Origin: Gaiellasilicea sp963765705
Lineage (GTDB): Bacteria; Actinomycetota; Thermoleophilia; Gaiellales; Gaiellaceae
Reading direction: 5' to 3'
Length of the DNA: 64,000 nt
NCBI GenBank assembly: GCA_963765705.1
Contig: CAVXXJ010000006.1
Location: 310,001 to 374,000, forward strand
The translations under genes and the position numbers were made by a program. The notes under the pieces were generated by a model, which did not search any database, was not told the DNA's origin, and saw only the letters and a list, made by a program, of their open reading frames with translations. Shown in pieces: positions 43,480 to 53,322 of this stretch (within the stretch, counting starts at the first letter, position 1; the number at the start of each line of letters is the position of its first letter).

Positions 43480-44454
43480 ATGATCCGACGTCTGCGACTG
43501 GCGATGGCGGTGCTGCTGTGCGGCGGCGGACTTGCGCTCGTGCCGTTCGCGACGGGCGCGAGCTCGGCTGCCGACGCCACCGCGGTGATCACCGGCTCCG
43601 GAATCGCGTACACGCTCACGTGGACGGCCGGCGGGGACGAGGCGCTCAGGTGCATGGGGCTGATCTTGCTCCCGGGCGAGGTGGCGACGGGAGCCACCGG
43701 GCCCGCGGGATGGACAATCCGGGCGCTGCCGCTGCCGGGAGACGCTCAGGGCCGTTGGGTGGTGCACGCCACGAAGCAGCCGCCGGGCCTTGCCCCGGGC
43801 GCCTCGCTCGCGATCCAGTTCACGACCCAGGCTCGGCTCGCGCCGAACCGGCCGCGCGAGATTCGCTTCTCCTCGACCTGCGTCGTCGGCTCGGACGTCG
43901 TCAAGCAGTCCAGCGGGCCGCCCTCGCCACCTCCGCCACCGCCTCCACCCCCGCCGTCGCCAAGGCCGAAGCCCTGCGTCTGCGAGTCTCTGGACGTTCG
44001 GCTCGGCAGCCGCATCTCGTCCGCGCAGGAGGTGCACCTCGACCTGGACTGGGTGCTCGGGTGCACGAAGGGGGACGGCGGCTGCCAGGGGAAGCTGGAG
44101 GTCGAGCTGTCCACCGCCTCCAAGCGAGCGAAGGTTCGTCTCCTCGTCGTCCAGCAGGGCACGGGCCGAGCGACCGGCGGAAAGTGGCTCGTCGACTGCG
44201 AGGGCAAGTGCTTCCGCAGCCGGCCACGGAAGGTCTCCGGCGGTGCGTCGGTCTCCCTCGACGCGCCCAAGGGCGAGGTCTTCGGCCCTCAGGGGATCGG
44301 ATCGGTCACGCTCGAGGTCGATCGCCTCTGCAAGCGCCGGCTGACGACGAAGCGCTTTCTGGTCGCGTTCAACGCCGGAGGCAAGGTCAGCCTGCGGCGC
44401 AGCGACCTGAACGGCAACGGGGTCGCCGATGGAAAAGAGAAGCAAGACGGCTAG
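43480..44454 (+). CDS. Secreted protein with Pro-rich linker
   Basis: 324 residues from ATG 43480 after an AGGGAGAG site; an upstream ATG in frame is less likely. Signal peptide about 1-29 (LAMAVLLCGGGLALVPFA). Residues ~30-140 form one domain (TAVITGSGIAYTLTWTAGGD, ...FSSTCVVGS). A linker of about 20 mostly Pro residues leads to a Cys-rich C-terminal domain (CVCESLDVRLGSRIS, CTKGDGGC, CEGKCF). I do not recognise either domain; both look extracellular. Confidence 0.78.
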   Translation: MIRRLRLAMAVLLCGGGLALVPFATGASSAADATAVITGSGIAYTLTWTAGGDEALRCMGLILLPGEVATGATGPAGWTIRALPLPGDAQGRWVVHATKQPPGLAPGASLAIQFTTQARLAPNRPREIRFSSTCVVGSDVVKQSSGPPSPPPPPPPPPPSPRPKPCVCESLDVRLGSRISSAQEVHLDLDWVLGCTKGDGGCQGKLEVELSTASKRAKVRLLVVQQGTGRATGGKWLVDCEGKCFRSRPRKVSGGASVSLDAPKGEVFGPQGIGSVTLEVDRLCKRRLTTKRFLVAFNAGGKVSLRRSDLNGNGVADGKEKQDG

Positions 44455-44544
44455 CCAGTCCAGGCTGCTTTCCTAGCCGGAAGTCTCGTTGTTCGCGCCG
44501 GTACGACGGGAGTACTCTCCTCGCAACTACCGGGAGAGGGCGAA

Positions 44545-47500
44545 ATGCGGCGGGCGTACCTGACGGTAATCGGCGTCCTGGCGGCGTGCATTCTGCTGCC
44601 GGCCACGGCACAGGCAGCCAATGTTGCCGTGCTGGGCAACAATCAGACGGACGAGGCGCTCGTCGCGGCTGGGCACACCGTCACCCTCGTCACCGACGCG
44701 GAGGTGGCGACGCCAGGTTTCCTCGACGGCTTCGACGTGTTCATCTTCACGCGGGCGGGCGGCGCCTTCAACGCGACGCTGAGCGCGGGCGCGGCGGCAC
44801 AGACGCGTGCGTTCGCGCGCCGGGCAGTGCTCCTGAACGGCGACTTCGCCGACAGCGTCGGAACGAATCAGGAGATCCGCGACCTCTACGTCTCGAGCGT
44901 GCTTTGGGCCGCCGAGAACGGCGGCGGCTACATCGGCGAGCTCGAAGGCGCGACCGCCGGTCTGTCGTCGAACGGGGATGGGCAGCCTGCCCTCAACTTG
45001 ATCGCGGGTGCCGCCGGCGCATCCCAGTTCTCGGGTAACTCCTCGACAATCAACGTCACCGACGCCGGTCTCGGCCATCCGGTGCTCCAGAATGTCGCGC
45101 TCCCTCACACCGACGAGGACATCGAGTTCGCCGCCCTCGTCAGCGGCGCGGCGGCGGCGACGGTGCTCGCCCGCTACGCGCAGAACGACAACCCCGCGAT
45201 CCTCGCCGCAGAGCTGACGAACGTCGCTGTGCTCGGCAACAACGCGAGCGACGAGGAGCTGAACGAGGCTCCGGGCATCGTCGCGACCCTGGTCACCGAC
45301 GCGCAGGTGGCGACGGCCGGGTTCCTGGCGGACTTCGACGCGTTCCTGTTCACGCGGCCGGGCGGCGCGTTCAACGCGACCCTGAGCGCCGGCGCGGCGG
45401 CGCAGGTGCGCGCGTTCGCGCGCCGCGCCGTCCTCCTGAACGGCGACTTCTCCGACGCCGTCGGAGCAGACCAGGAGATCCACGACCTCTACGTCTCCAG
45501 CGTCCTCTGGGCCGCCGCAAACGGCGGCGGCTACATCGGCGAGCTCGAAGGCGCCACCGCAGGCCTGAGCGCCAACGGCGACGGACAGCCCGCCCTCAAC
45601 TTGATCGCAGGCACCGCCGGCGCCTCCCAGTTCACCGGCAACAGCTCCACACTCAACATCACCGCCGCCGGCAGCGGCCACCCCGTCCTCGACAACGTCA
45701 CCCTGCCGCACACGAACGAGGACATCGAGTTCGCGGCTCTCGTCACAGGTGCGGCCGACCCGACAGTGCTCGCCCGCTACGCCCAGAACGACAACCCCGC
45801 GATCCTCGCAGCAGAGGTCAAGCAGGTCGCAGTGCTCGGCAACAACGCCACCGACGACGAGCTGAACGAGGCTCCGGGCATCGTCGCAACCCTGGTCACC
45901 GACGCGCAGGTGGCGACGGCCGGGTTCCTGGACGGACTTCGACGCGTTCATCTTCACGCGGCCGGGCGGCGCGTTCAACGCGACCTTGAGCGCCGGCGCG
46001 GCGGCTCAGGTGCGCGCGTTCGCGCGCCGGGCCGTGCTGCTGAACGGCGACTTCGCCGACGCCGTCGGAGCAGACCAGGAGATCCACGACCTCTACGTCT
46101 CCAGCGTCCTCTGGGCCGCCGCAAACGGCGGCGGCTACATCGGCGAGCTCGAAGGCGCCACCGCAGGCCTGAGCGCCAACGGCGACGGACAGCCCGCCCT
46201 CAACTTGATCGCAGGCACCGCCGGCGCCTCCCAGTTCACCGGCAACAGCTCCACACTCAACATCACAGCAGCCGGCAGCGGCCACCCCGTCCTCGACAAC
46301 GTCACCCTGCCGCACACGAACGAGGACATCGAATTCGCCGCCCTCGTCAACGGCGCCGCGGCGGCGACGGTGCTCGCCCGCTACGCCCAGAACGACAACC
46401 CCGCCATCCTCGCCGCAGAACTGACGAACGTCGCTGTGCTCGGCAACAACGCCACCGACGACGAGCTGAACGAGGCCCCCGGCATCGTCGCGACCCTGGT
46501 CACCGACGCGCAGGTGGCGACGGCCGGGTTCCTGGACGACTTCGACGCGTTCATCTTCACGCGCCCGGGCGGAGCGTTCAACGCGACGCTGAGCGCGGCC
46601 GCAGCAGCACGTGTGGTCGCGTTCACGAATCGCGCGGTACTCCTGAACGGCGACTTCGCGGACGCCGTCGGAGCAGACCAGGAGATCCACGACCTCTACG
46701 TCTCCAGCGTGCTCTGGGCCGCCGCAAACGGCGGCGGCTACATCGGCGAGCTCGAAGGCGCCACCGCAGGCCTGAGCGCCAACGGCGACGGACAGCCCGC
46801 CCTCAACTTGATCGCAGGCACCGCCGGCGCCTCCCAGTTCACCGGCAACAGCTCCACACTCACCGTCACAGCAGCCGGCAGCGGCCACCCCGTCCTCGAC
46901 AACGTCACCCTGCCGCACACGAACGAGGACATCGAATTCGCGGCCCTCGTCAGCGGCGCCGAGCCCGCCACGGTCCTCGCTCGCTATGCGAACGGCAATC
47001 CCGCGATCCTCGCCACCGCGGAAGCCAATCGGCCGCCGGTGGCGACCGACGCTGCGGTCTCGGTGCCCGAGGACGGCAGCGTCTCGATCGTGCTCGCCGG
47101 AACCGACCCCGACGGCGATCCGCTGACGATTACGGTGACGACGCCGCCGGCGCACGGATCGTTCGTCAGCGGCGTCTACACGCCCGCACCGAACTACCAC
47201 GGCCCGGACTCGATCGAGTTCACGGTCGACGACGGCAGGGGCGGCACCGACACGGGGACGATCTCGATCACGGTGACATCGGTGAACGACCTGCCCGTCT
47301 GCTCGCCGGTCGCGTTCTCGGTGCCTGCGAACGGGCAGCACACCGGAACACTGGTCTGCACAGACGTCGACGACGCGACGCTCAGCTACGAAGTCGTCAG
47401 CGGCCCCAGCCACGGCACGCTCGTCCTACAGCCGGGCGGCGGCTTCACCTACACGCCCCACCCGGCGTATTTCGGGCCGGACAGCTTCACCTTCCGTGCC

Positions 47501-48133
47501 GTCGACGTCGCCGGCGGCAGCGGCAGCGCCCAGGTGACGATCACCGTCGAGCCGCCCCCGGACCCGAACGCCCCCACCTGCGTCGCCACCGCCACCGGCA
47601 GAGACGCCGCCGGCAAGGCCTACATCGAGTACACGCTCCACGACACCGCCCCCGGGCTCGCATCCGTCGAGGTGCTCCAGTCGACGAACGCCAACACGCC
47701 CGCTCCGGTTTTCCCCTACGGGACGACCGACCCGGTCGTGGTCCGCGCAACCAAGATCACCGACGACCTCGCCGCCGGCATCGAGCTGCGCGCCACCGAC
47801 GCCAACGGGAACGCGGTCACCTGCCAGCTCACCTTCGTCGCGATCGGGCGCCCCGGCGAGTTCCCGCACGACCAGAAGATCCCGGACATCCCACGCGCCC
47901 AACACTTCGTCAGCTTCCAGAACGGCACCGACCCCGGGCTCCGAAGGATCCACGTCAAGGTGAACGGCATCTTCTTCAAGCACGGACAGCTCGCGCCCGG
48001 CGCCCGCGCCACCTTCGACATCGCCTCCGCGATGACGAACGGAGTCAACAGAGTCGCCGTCGACATCGACGGCAACAAGGGCGCAACCGCCATCGTCATC
48101 TTCCACGACGGCTCCGCCTCGGCACTCGGGTAA
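44545..48133 (+). CDS. Giant secreted protein: four 200-residue repeats plus two Ig-like domains (one +1 break)
   Basis: Repaired length 1195 residues: signal peptide (1-25); four tandem ~200-residue units (DNA 44620-45219, 45220-45822, 45823-46426, 46427 to ~47020); two tandem Ig/cadherin-like domains (~831-1000: AAVSVPEDGSVSI, DGDPLTITVTTPPA, DSIEFTVDDGRGGTDTGTIS); and a C-terminal domain ending DGSASALG. Each unit has an alpha/beta pattern (VAVLGNN, VTLVTDAxVAT, FDxFIFTR, RRAVLLNGDFADxVG, YVSSVLWAA, GGGYIGELEGAT), resembling a glutamine-amidotransferase/ThuA-like fold. Unit 3 is one base longer, with an extra G at 45934-45935 (gacggactt versus gacgactt), shifting the frame. Probable surface protein. 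Confidence 0.85.
44620..47020 (+). repeat. Four tandem ~600-bp coding repeats
   Basis: Unit boundaries fall at the 'VAVLGNN' codons: 44620, 45220, 45823 and 46427. Lengths are 600, 603, 604 and about 595 bases. Units 2, 3 and 4 are almost base-identical in their centre (for example 46080-46330 against 46680-46930), which argues for recent duplication or gene conversion. Unit 1 is the most diverged. Confidence 0.9.
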
Positions 48134-48166
48134 GCGCGTACGGCCACCCGGTCGGCCGTACGCGCT
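48133..48166 (+). terminator. Strong hairpin at the giant-protein gene end
   Basis: AGCGCGTACGGCC (48133-48145) pairs with GGCCGTACGCGCT (48154-48166), 13 bp, overlapping the TAA stop (48131-48133). It probably ends transcription of 44545-48133 before the next gene. Confidence 0.75.
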
Positions 48167-48207
48167 ATCCGCCTGGCCAGTTGTGGCGGCCCGCCACATG
48201 AACTTGA

Positions 48208-49062
48208 GTGCGCCTCGTGAGCAGGCGGCTGATCATGGTCTTCGTTGCGTCGATCACTGGGGCGGTGTTCGCAGGGTCGAGCGCTGCTGAAGATCGCGAG
48301 CTGCCCTGGGCGAGCGGTCAGTCGGTGGTCTCGGAGTTCGAAGGCCTCGCCGCCCAATGGGTGAACCAGGTCGCTCAGCGCTCGGATCTGCAGGTGATCT
48401 GCAACGGAAACACGGATTGGGGCATCCTCGCCGCGCAACAGAAGTTCGACCCAAACCGCGTGTGGGGCTACGTCTTCATGCGGTTCAACGTGGCGACGTT
48501 CCGCTGGGAGCCCTTCAACTACACGCACGTCTCCGAGGCCGCCTGCCTGTACGCCGACCGTTTCTGGGGCGCCGCGGACAAGGAGCTGACGAAGAACTGC
48601 CAGACGGGAACGAAACCCATCTTCGAGGACCGCGTCGTGACCCGCGTCAAGTACGTGTGGAAGACGGTCAAGAAGCGCGTCAACGGAAAGAGCAAGAAGG
48701 TCCGCGTGCGGAAGAAGGTCAGCGTGCGAACGACGGTGACGGTCAAGATCGGCGACGAGCCCGTCTATGCCACCTGTAGCGACTGGAATCAGACCCTGTT
48801 CGCGCTGAACACCTTTTCGCACGAGACGATGCACCTGAGGGGGATTCAGTCCGAGTCGCTCGCCGAGTGCTACTCGATCCAGCACATCGCGCATGTGGCG
48901 ATCCACTTCGGAGCGACGCCGGAGTTCGCTCGAGAGATCGCAGCCGACTTCCTCGCGACGTGGTACACGCCGAGCCGAGCGGAGTACTGGCGAGCGGACT
49001 GCGTCGATGGTGGCTCGCTCGATCTGGTTCCGGGCAGCACGTCCTGGCCCGCGGGGTACTAG
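48208..49062 (+). CDS. Secreted putative zinc metallopeptidase (HExxH)
   Basis: 284 residues from GTG 48208 (ATG 48235 is an alternative). Signal peptide ends near SSAAED. The HETMH pentad (about residue 209, FSHETMHLRGIQSESLAECY) fits a zincin HExxH active site, with Glu as general base and two His ligands. A long insert of alternating Lys/Arg and Val (RVKYVWKTVKKRVNGKSKK) precedes it, probably a basic beta-hairpin. Substrate unknown. The TAG stop shares CTAG with the convergent gene at 49059. Confidence 0.75.
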   Translation: MRLVSRRLIMVFVASITGAVFAGSSAAEDRELPWASGQSVVSEFEGLAAQWVNQVAQRSDLQVICNGNTDWGILAAQQKFDPNRVWGYVFMRFNVATFRWEPFNYTHVSEAACLYADRFWGAADKELTKNCQTGTKPIFEDRVVTRVKYVWKTVKKRVNGKSKKVRVRKKVSVRTTVTVKIGDEPVYATCSDWNQTLFALNTFSHETMHLRGIQSESLAECYSIQHIAHVAIHFGATPEFAREIAADFLATWYTPSRAEYWRADCVDGGSLDLVPGSTSWPAGY

Positions 49063-49571
49063 GAGAGGTCGGCGCGCTTCAGGTCTTGGACATCGCCTGT
49101 CACGAGCGCAGCGAGCGCCTTTCCGTAGTCGGCGGCGGGAGCCCACTTGCCGCCGAGCGCCTCCACCGTCTTCGCCTTGCCGAGCAACGAGGCCACGTGG
49201 CGCGGGTCGGGCGTGTCGGTCCGCGGGTAGCTGAGTGCACCGGCGTACAGGGCGAGATGGTCGATGTGCGCGATGATTCCCTGCGCCCAGGTCGGAAACC
49301 GCTGGTGAGCGTCCGCGTCGAAATTGCCGCCGCCACGCGGGATCTTCAGCCCACACGGGTTGTGGAAGCTCGCATTGATCACACCTCCGAAGCGGCCGAA
49401 GCCTGTTTCCTTGGCGGCTTGCGCGTACGCGACCTCCGGGCGCACGCCTCGCTCGGCCGCGAAGCGCCAGTACAGCGGAGCCAGCTCCGGGAAGAATGCC
49501 GCCGCCTTCTTCGCGCGCGCCCATTGCTGCGCGGTGACGACGCGTACCTGGGACTCGCCGAGAATGTTCAT
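49059..49571 (-). CDS. Glucosaminidase-domain (peptidoglycan hydrolase) protein
   Basis: 170 residues from ATG 49571, which overlaps glgA's stop (ATGA) and has GGAGGT five bases upstream (49577-49582). The glucosaminidase fold shows VAYAQAAKETGFGRFGG (with the catalytic Glu), INASFHNPCGLKIPR, QRFPTWAQGIIAHIDHLALY and SLLGKAKTVEALGGKWA. No signal peptide, so it may be a cytoplasmic or prophage-type hydrolase or exported by another route. It hydrolyses GlcNAc-MurNAc or similar bonds. Confidence 0.88.
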   Translation of the reverse strand: MNILGESQVRVVTAQQWARAKKAAAFFPELAPLYWRFAAERGVRPEVAYAQAAKETGFGRFGGVINASFHNPCGLKIPRGGGNFDADAHQRFPTWAQGIIAHIDHLALYAGALSYPRTDTPDPRHVASLLGKAKTVEALGGKWAPAADYGKALAALVTGDVQDLKRADLS

Positions 49572-50792
49572 CCTGCACCTCCGTTCCGAGTAGGTCCTGC
49601 AAGAGACCGGTAGAGCGCCGAGACCTGCTCGGCGATCGCGGGCCACGCGAAGCAGTCGATCACACGCTGCCGTCCGGCGCGACCCATTGCCTGCGCGCGA
49701 TCGGGGTCGCGCAAGAGCTCGTTGACGCGGTCGGCGATGCCGGCGACGAAGCCCTCGGGATCCTGAGGCTCCTGAGACCCGTCCGGGCGCGGCTCGAACG
49801 GCACCAGCAGGCCCGTGACGCCGTCGTCGACGACCTCGACGATGCCGCCGGTGGCGGTGGCGACGACTGCGGCCTCGCAGGCCATCGCCTCGAGGTTGAC
49901 GATCCCGAGCGGCTCGTAGATCGAGGGGCAGGCGAAGACGGTCGCGTGGCTGAGGATCTGGACGACCTCGGCCTTCGGCAGCATCCGGTCGAGCCAGATC
50001 ACATTGCCGCGCTCGGTGCGCAGGCGCTCGACGAGCCGCTCCACCTCGGCGCCGATCTCGGGCGTGTCGGGAGCGCCGGCGCAGAGCACGAGCTGGGCCT
50101 GGTGCTCGAAGTCCAGCGCGGCCTCGAGCAGGTACGGGACGCCCTTCTGGCGCGTGATCCGACCGACGAAGACCACCGAGGGCTGCTCAGGGTCGATCCC
50201 GTAGCGCTCGAGCACATCGGTGCGCTCGATCCGGGCGGTACTCCTCGGTGTCGACGCCGTTGTAGATCACCTCGACCCGATCCGGCTCGATCGCCGGATA
50301 GCAGGCGAGGAGGTCGCGCCGCATGCCCTGTGACACTGCGATGATCGCGTCGGCCGCCTCGAGCGCGGTCCGCTCGCAGAAGGAGGAGAGCGCGTAGCCG
50401 CCACCGAGCTGCTCGGCCTTCCACGGGCGCAGCGGCTCGAGGCTGTGCACCGTCGCGACGTGCGGGACTCCGTACAGCAGCCGCGCCAGGTGCCCGGCGA
50501 AGTTCGTGTACCAGGTGTGGCTGTGCACGACCTCGGCGCCCTCGACACCCGCGGCCATCGCGAGGTCGATCGACACCGCCTGCAGCGCGGCCCGGTGCGG
50601 CTGCTTCCCGTCGAGCACGTCCCATGCCCGGTAGCCGACGGCCGGCGGGCCGTCATCACGGCGATCGGCGCCCCAGCAGTGGACGGTCACCTCCTCGAGC
50701 CGGGCAAGCCCGCGCGCGAGGTACTCGACGTGCACGCCGGCGCCGCCGTAGACCTCGGGCGGGTACTCGCGCGTGAGCAGCGCCACCTGCAC
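49568..50792 (-). CDS. glgA: Glycogen synthase, actinobacterial GT4 type (one +1 break)
   Basis: Repaired product 407 residues. It starts at GTG 50792 (VQVALLTREYPPEVYGGAGV), sharing one base with glgC's stop. The N-terminal acceptor domain has SHTWYTNFAGHLARLLYGVP and SQGMRRDLLACYP. A +1 break near 50231 (C run) separates it from the C-terminal GT4 part (FVGRITRQKGVPYLLEA, ACPSIYEPLGIVNLEAMACE). Transfers glucose from ADP- or UDP-glucose to glycogen. It pairs with glgC and overlaps the glucosaminidase gene (ATGA). Confidence 0.93.
49577..49582 (-). promoter_or_regulatory. Shine-Dalgarno GGAGGT of the glucosaminidase gene
   Basis: GGAGGT lies five bases before the ATG at 49571, inside the 3' end of glgA. 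It supports ATG 49571 as the start rather than upstream in-frame positions. Confidence 0.7.
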
Positions 50793-52027
50793 TAGGCGTC
50801 GACCGTCTCGCCCTTGGCGATCACGACGATGCCACCGGGTGAGACGACGAACCGTTCGCGGTCCGCCTCGGCGTCGACGCCGACCTGTGCCCCCGCGGCG
50901 ATGACCACGTTCTTGTCGACGATCGCGTTCCGGACGACCGCGCCGCGGCCGACATCCACCTCGTGCAAGAGGATCGAGCCCTCGACCTCGCTCGAGGAGT
51001 GCAGGTGCACCCCCGGCGAGAGAATCGAGCGGCGCACCGTCGCGCCGGAGACGATCACGCCGGGGCTCACCATCGAGTCGAGCGCGTGGCCGGTGCGGCC
51101 CTCGTCCTGGAAGAGGAACTTGGCCGGCGGCAGGGACTCCGGCCAGGTGTGGATCGGCCACTCGCGGTTGTAGAGGTCGAAGACGGGGTCGACCGAGATG
51201 AGATCCATGTGCGCGTCGTAGTACGCGTCCAGCGTCCCAACGTCACGCCAGTAGCTGTGCTCGCGCTCGGTCACGCCCGGCACGATGTTGGCGGTGAAGT
51301 CGTACACCTGCGCCTCCCCGCGCGCGACGAGAGCCGGGATCAGGTTGCCGCCGATGTCGTGGTTCGAGCTCCCGTCGGCGGCGTCTGCGGTGACGGCGTC
51401 GACGAGAAGATCCGTGCTGAAGACGTAGTTGCCCATGGAGGCGTAGACCTGGTGCGGCGCGTCGGCGAGGCCGGCGACCTCAGTCGGCTTCTCGAGGAAC
51501 GCGCTGATCGTGCGGCCGTCCTCACCGGCTTCGATGACGCCGAACTCGCTCGCCTGCTCGATCGGCACGCGGATGCCCGCGACGGTGACGCCCGCGCCGC
51601 TCTCGATGTGCTGGTCGACCATCTGGCGTGGATCCATGCGGTAGATGTGGTCGGCGCCGAACACGCACACGTAGTCGGGGCGCTCGTCGTAGAGCAGGTT
51701 GAGGTTCTGGTAGATGGCGTCGGCCGAGCCGGCGAACCAGTGCGGGCCGCGGCGCATCTGCGCCGGCACCGCGGTGACGTAGTTGCCGAGGAGAGGCGAG
51801 AGCCGCCACGTCGTCGAGATGTGGCGGTCGAGCGAGTGGCTCTTGTACTGGGTGAGCACGACGATGCGCAGGTAGCCGGCGTTGACGAGGTTCGAGAGCG
51901 CGAAGTCGATCAGGCGGTAGTTGCCCCCGAACGGCACCGCCGGCTTCGCCCGGTCGGCCGTCAGAGGCGCCAGCCGCTTTCCTTCGCCGCCGGCGAGCAC
52001 GAGACCGAAGACAAAGGGCGTCGGCAT
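50792..52027 (-). CDS. glgC: Glucose-1-phosphate adenylyltransferase
   Basis: 411 residues from ATG 52027 (MPTPFVFGLVLAGGEGKRLA). The nucleotidyltransferase signature LAGGEGKRLAPLTADRAKPA and PHWFAGSADAIYQNLNLL are diagnostic, followed by the left-handed beta-helix C-terminus (SGATVRRSILSPGVH, VEGSILLHEVDVGRGAVVRN). It makes ADP-glucose for GlgA, which starts at its stop codon. Upstream open frame to 52195 is not native. Confidence 0.97.
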   Translation of the reverse strand: MPTPFVFGLVLAGGEGKRLAPLTADRAKPAVPFGGNYRLIDFALSNLVNAGYLRIVVLTQYKSHSLDRHISTTWRLSPLLGNYVTAVPAQMRRGPHWFAGSADAIYQNLNLLYDERPDYVCVFGADHIYRMDPRQMVDQHIESGAGVTVAGIRVPIEQASEFGVIEAGEDGRTISAFLEKPTEVAGLADAPHQVYASMGNYVFSTDLLVDAVTADAADGSSNHDIGGNLIPALVARGEAQVYDFTANIVPGVTEREHSYWRDVGTLDAYYDAHMDLISVDPVFDLYNREWPIHTWPESLPPAKFLFQDEGRTGHALDSMVSPGVIVSGATVRRSILSPGVHLHSSSEVEGSILLHEVDVGRGAVVRNAIVDKNVVIAAGAQVGVDAEADRERFVVSPGGIVVIAKGETVDA

Positions 52028-52034
52028 GCCGCCT

Positions 52035-52616
52035 CTACCGGCGCTGCTCGAGGTCGGAACGGCGCAGCGGCCGGCGGTGCTTCGCCTTGAGCGCGGCGAT
52101 CGCAGCCCGGTCGTAGAGCGGCCGCTGCGGGTCGAGGGCGCGCAGCTCGTCGCGCGTGCACGGACGCCCGAGCTCCTCCTCCCGCTTGAGCGCACGGCCG
52201 AGGCAGCCTTCGCAGAGCGTGATCAGATCCCGCCCGGCCTGCTCCTCGCCGATCGCGTCCTGCCCGAGCTGGGAGGCGCGCAGGTCGACCGCTCGGCCGC
52301 ACCGCTCGACCTCGCACAACGACGTCAGCTCCAGCTGGGCGCGGGCGCGGCGGGACCAGTGCCGGCTGCCGAGGTACGCCGGGCGGCTGCGGGCGAAGAC
52401 CGCGCGGTACACCGAGGGGGCGAGCTTCCCTTCGGCGTCGACGGGTTTCTGCTGCTGCCGCCAGCGCTCGACGCGCTCGCTCGCCAGCGCCTCGACCTCG
52501 TCGCGCCGCCGCTCGGCCTCGCGCGCCTGCAGCTCCTTGACGCTCAGCAGCGGCTTTGCGGCACGCCGCTCGCGGAGCACGTCGTGCAAGGACTTCTTCC
52601 GGTTCTCGTCGCCCAT
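52035..52616 (-). CDS. HNH-like Cys4 protein without catalytic His
   Basis: 193 residues from ATG 52616 (MGDENRKKSLHDVLRERRA). A helical, charged N-terminus (~20-65) precedes a segment ordered like an HNH nuclease: YLGSRHWSRRARAQLELTSLCEVERCG, RAVDLRAS, then LITLCEGCLGRAL. Both zinc Cys pairs are present, but the central catalytic His-Asn-His residues are lost (RAVDLRAS where homologues have His-His). It may be a retired nuclease used as a zinc-binding module. Only 7 bases separate its stop from glgC's start on the same strand. Confidence 0.65.
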   Translation of the reverse strand: MGDENRKKSLHDVLRERRAAKPLLSVKELQAREAERRRDEVEALASERVERWRQQQKPVDAEGKLAPSVYRAVFARSRPAYLGSRHWSRRARAQLELTSLCEVERCGRAVDLRASQLGQDAIGEEQAGRDLITLCEGCLGRALKREEELGRPCTRDELRALDPQRPLYDRAAIAALKAKHRRPLRRSDLEQRR

Positions 52617-52729
52617 CTCGTCAACGTACTGACAGCGCCGCGGCGTGTCGAGCGAACCGTGCCCGCCGAGCCGGCGAACAAGCAGGAAACCTCCGGGCCG
52701 GAGAGAATCCCGGCTCGGCCAATCCACAT

Positions 52730-52735
52730 GGAGGT
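52730..52735 (+). promoter_or_regulatory. Shine-Dalgarno GGAGGT of the DUF4383 gene
   Basis: GGAGGT ends 4 bases before ATG 52740 and decides that start over the in-frame ATG at 52728. Confidence 0.65.
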
Positions 52736-52739
52736 TGCA

Positions 52740-53160
52740 ATGGATCGGACGCCCGTCCAGAACGTGGCTCGACTCGTGGGAGTCGTCTTCCTGCTCGTCG
52801 GCATCGCCGGGTTCATCCCCGGAATAACCACGAACCTGTACGACGGCCTCGAGTTCGCCGGAGACAACGGCACCGCCGAGGTGCTCGGCCTGTTCGAGGT
52901 CAGTGTCCTGCACAACATCGTCCACGGTCTCTTCGGCGTCGCCGGACTCGCCCTGGCAAAGACCGCGAGCGGCGCACGCACCTTCCTGATCGGCGGCGGA
53001 GCGATCTACCTCCTGCTCGCCGGGATTCAGGCGATCGGTGCAGGCGACTGGGTGCCGCTCGTCGGAGCCGATCTCTGGCTCCACCTCGGCCTCGGCATCG
53101 GGATGATCGCGCCTCGGCTACGCGCTGACGCGCGAACGCGTCACGCCGATCACGACCTAG
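52740..53160 (+). CDS. DUF4383 membrane protein (one +1 break near the end)
   Basis: Repaired product 139 residues from ATG 52740. Four membrane helices are visible (VARLVGVVFLLVGIAGFIPG, SVLHNIVHGLFGVAGLALA, ARTFLIGGGAIYLLLAGIQA and a last one), with the family's IVHGLFG and final LGYALTRERVTPITT after removing C near 53112. DUF4383 proteins are small actinomycete membrane proteins of unknown role. A 14-bp terminator hairpin follows. Confidence 0.85.
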
Positions 53161-53179
53161 CGCCCCATTTCGGCGCTTC

Positions 53180-53210
53180 GACGAGGGGCGGATTCGATCC
53201 GCCCCTCGTC
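53180..53210 (+). terminator. Rho-independent-type terminator
   Basis: GACGAGGGGCGGAT pairs with ATCCGCCCCTCGTC (14 bp, loop TCG) and is followed by TATTT. Best terminator candidate in the window; it closes the DUF4383 transcript. Confidence 0.88.
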
Positions 53211-53322
53211 TATTTGCGAGTTGTAAAGCTTTGCGAATCCCTCGTGAGAGTGAGCTACGGTCCCCCGCGTCTGCCGAGGAAGAGAGCTGAGGTCCCTCCC
53301 TTCCAGAACGGGGTTCACTTTG

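Noticed and set aside
44620..47020. CRISPR array, suggested by regular repeats
   Set aside because: Units are about 600 bases, coding and contiguous with no spacers. No CRISPR array is seen anywhere in the window.
45896..47413. Reverse ORF of about 500 residues with repeated blocks opposite the giant repeat protein
   Set aside because: Its repeats mirror the sense repeats; the signal peptide, strand pattern and Ig-like domains support only the plus strand.
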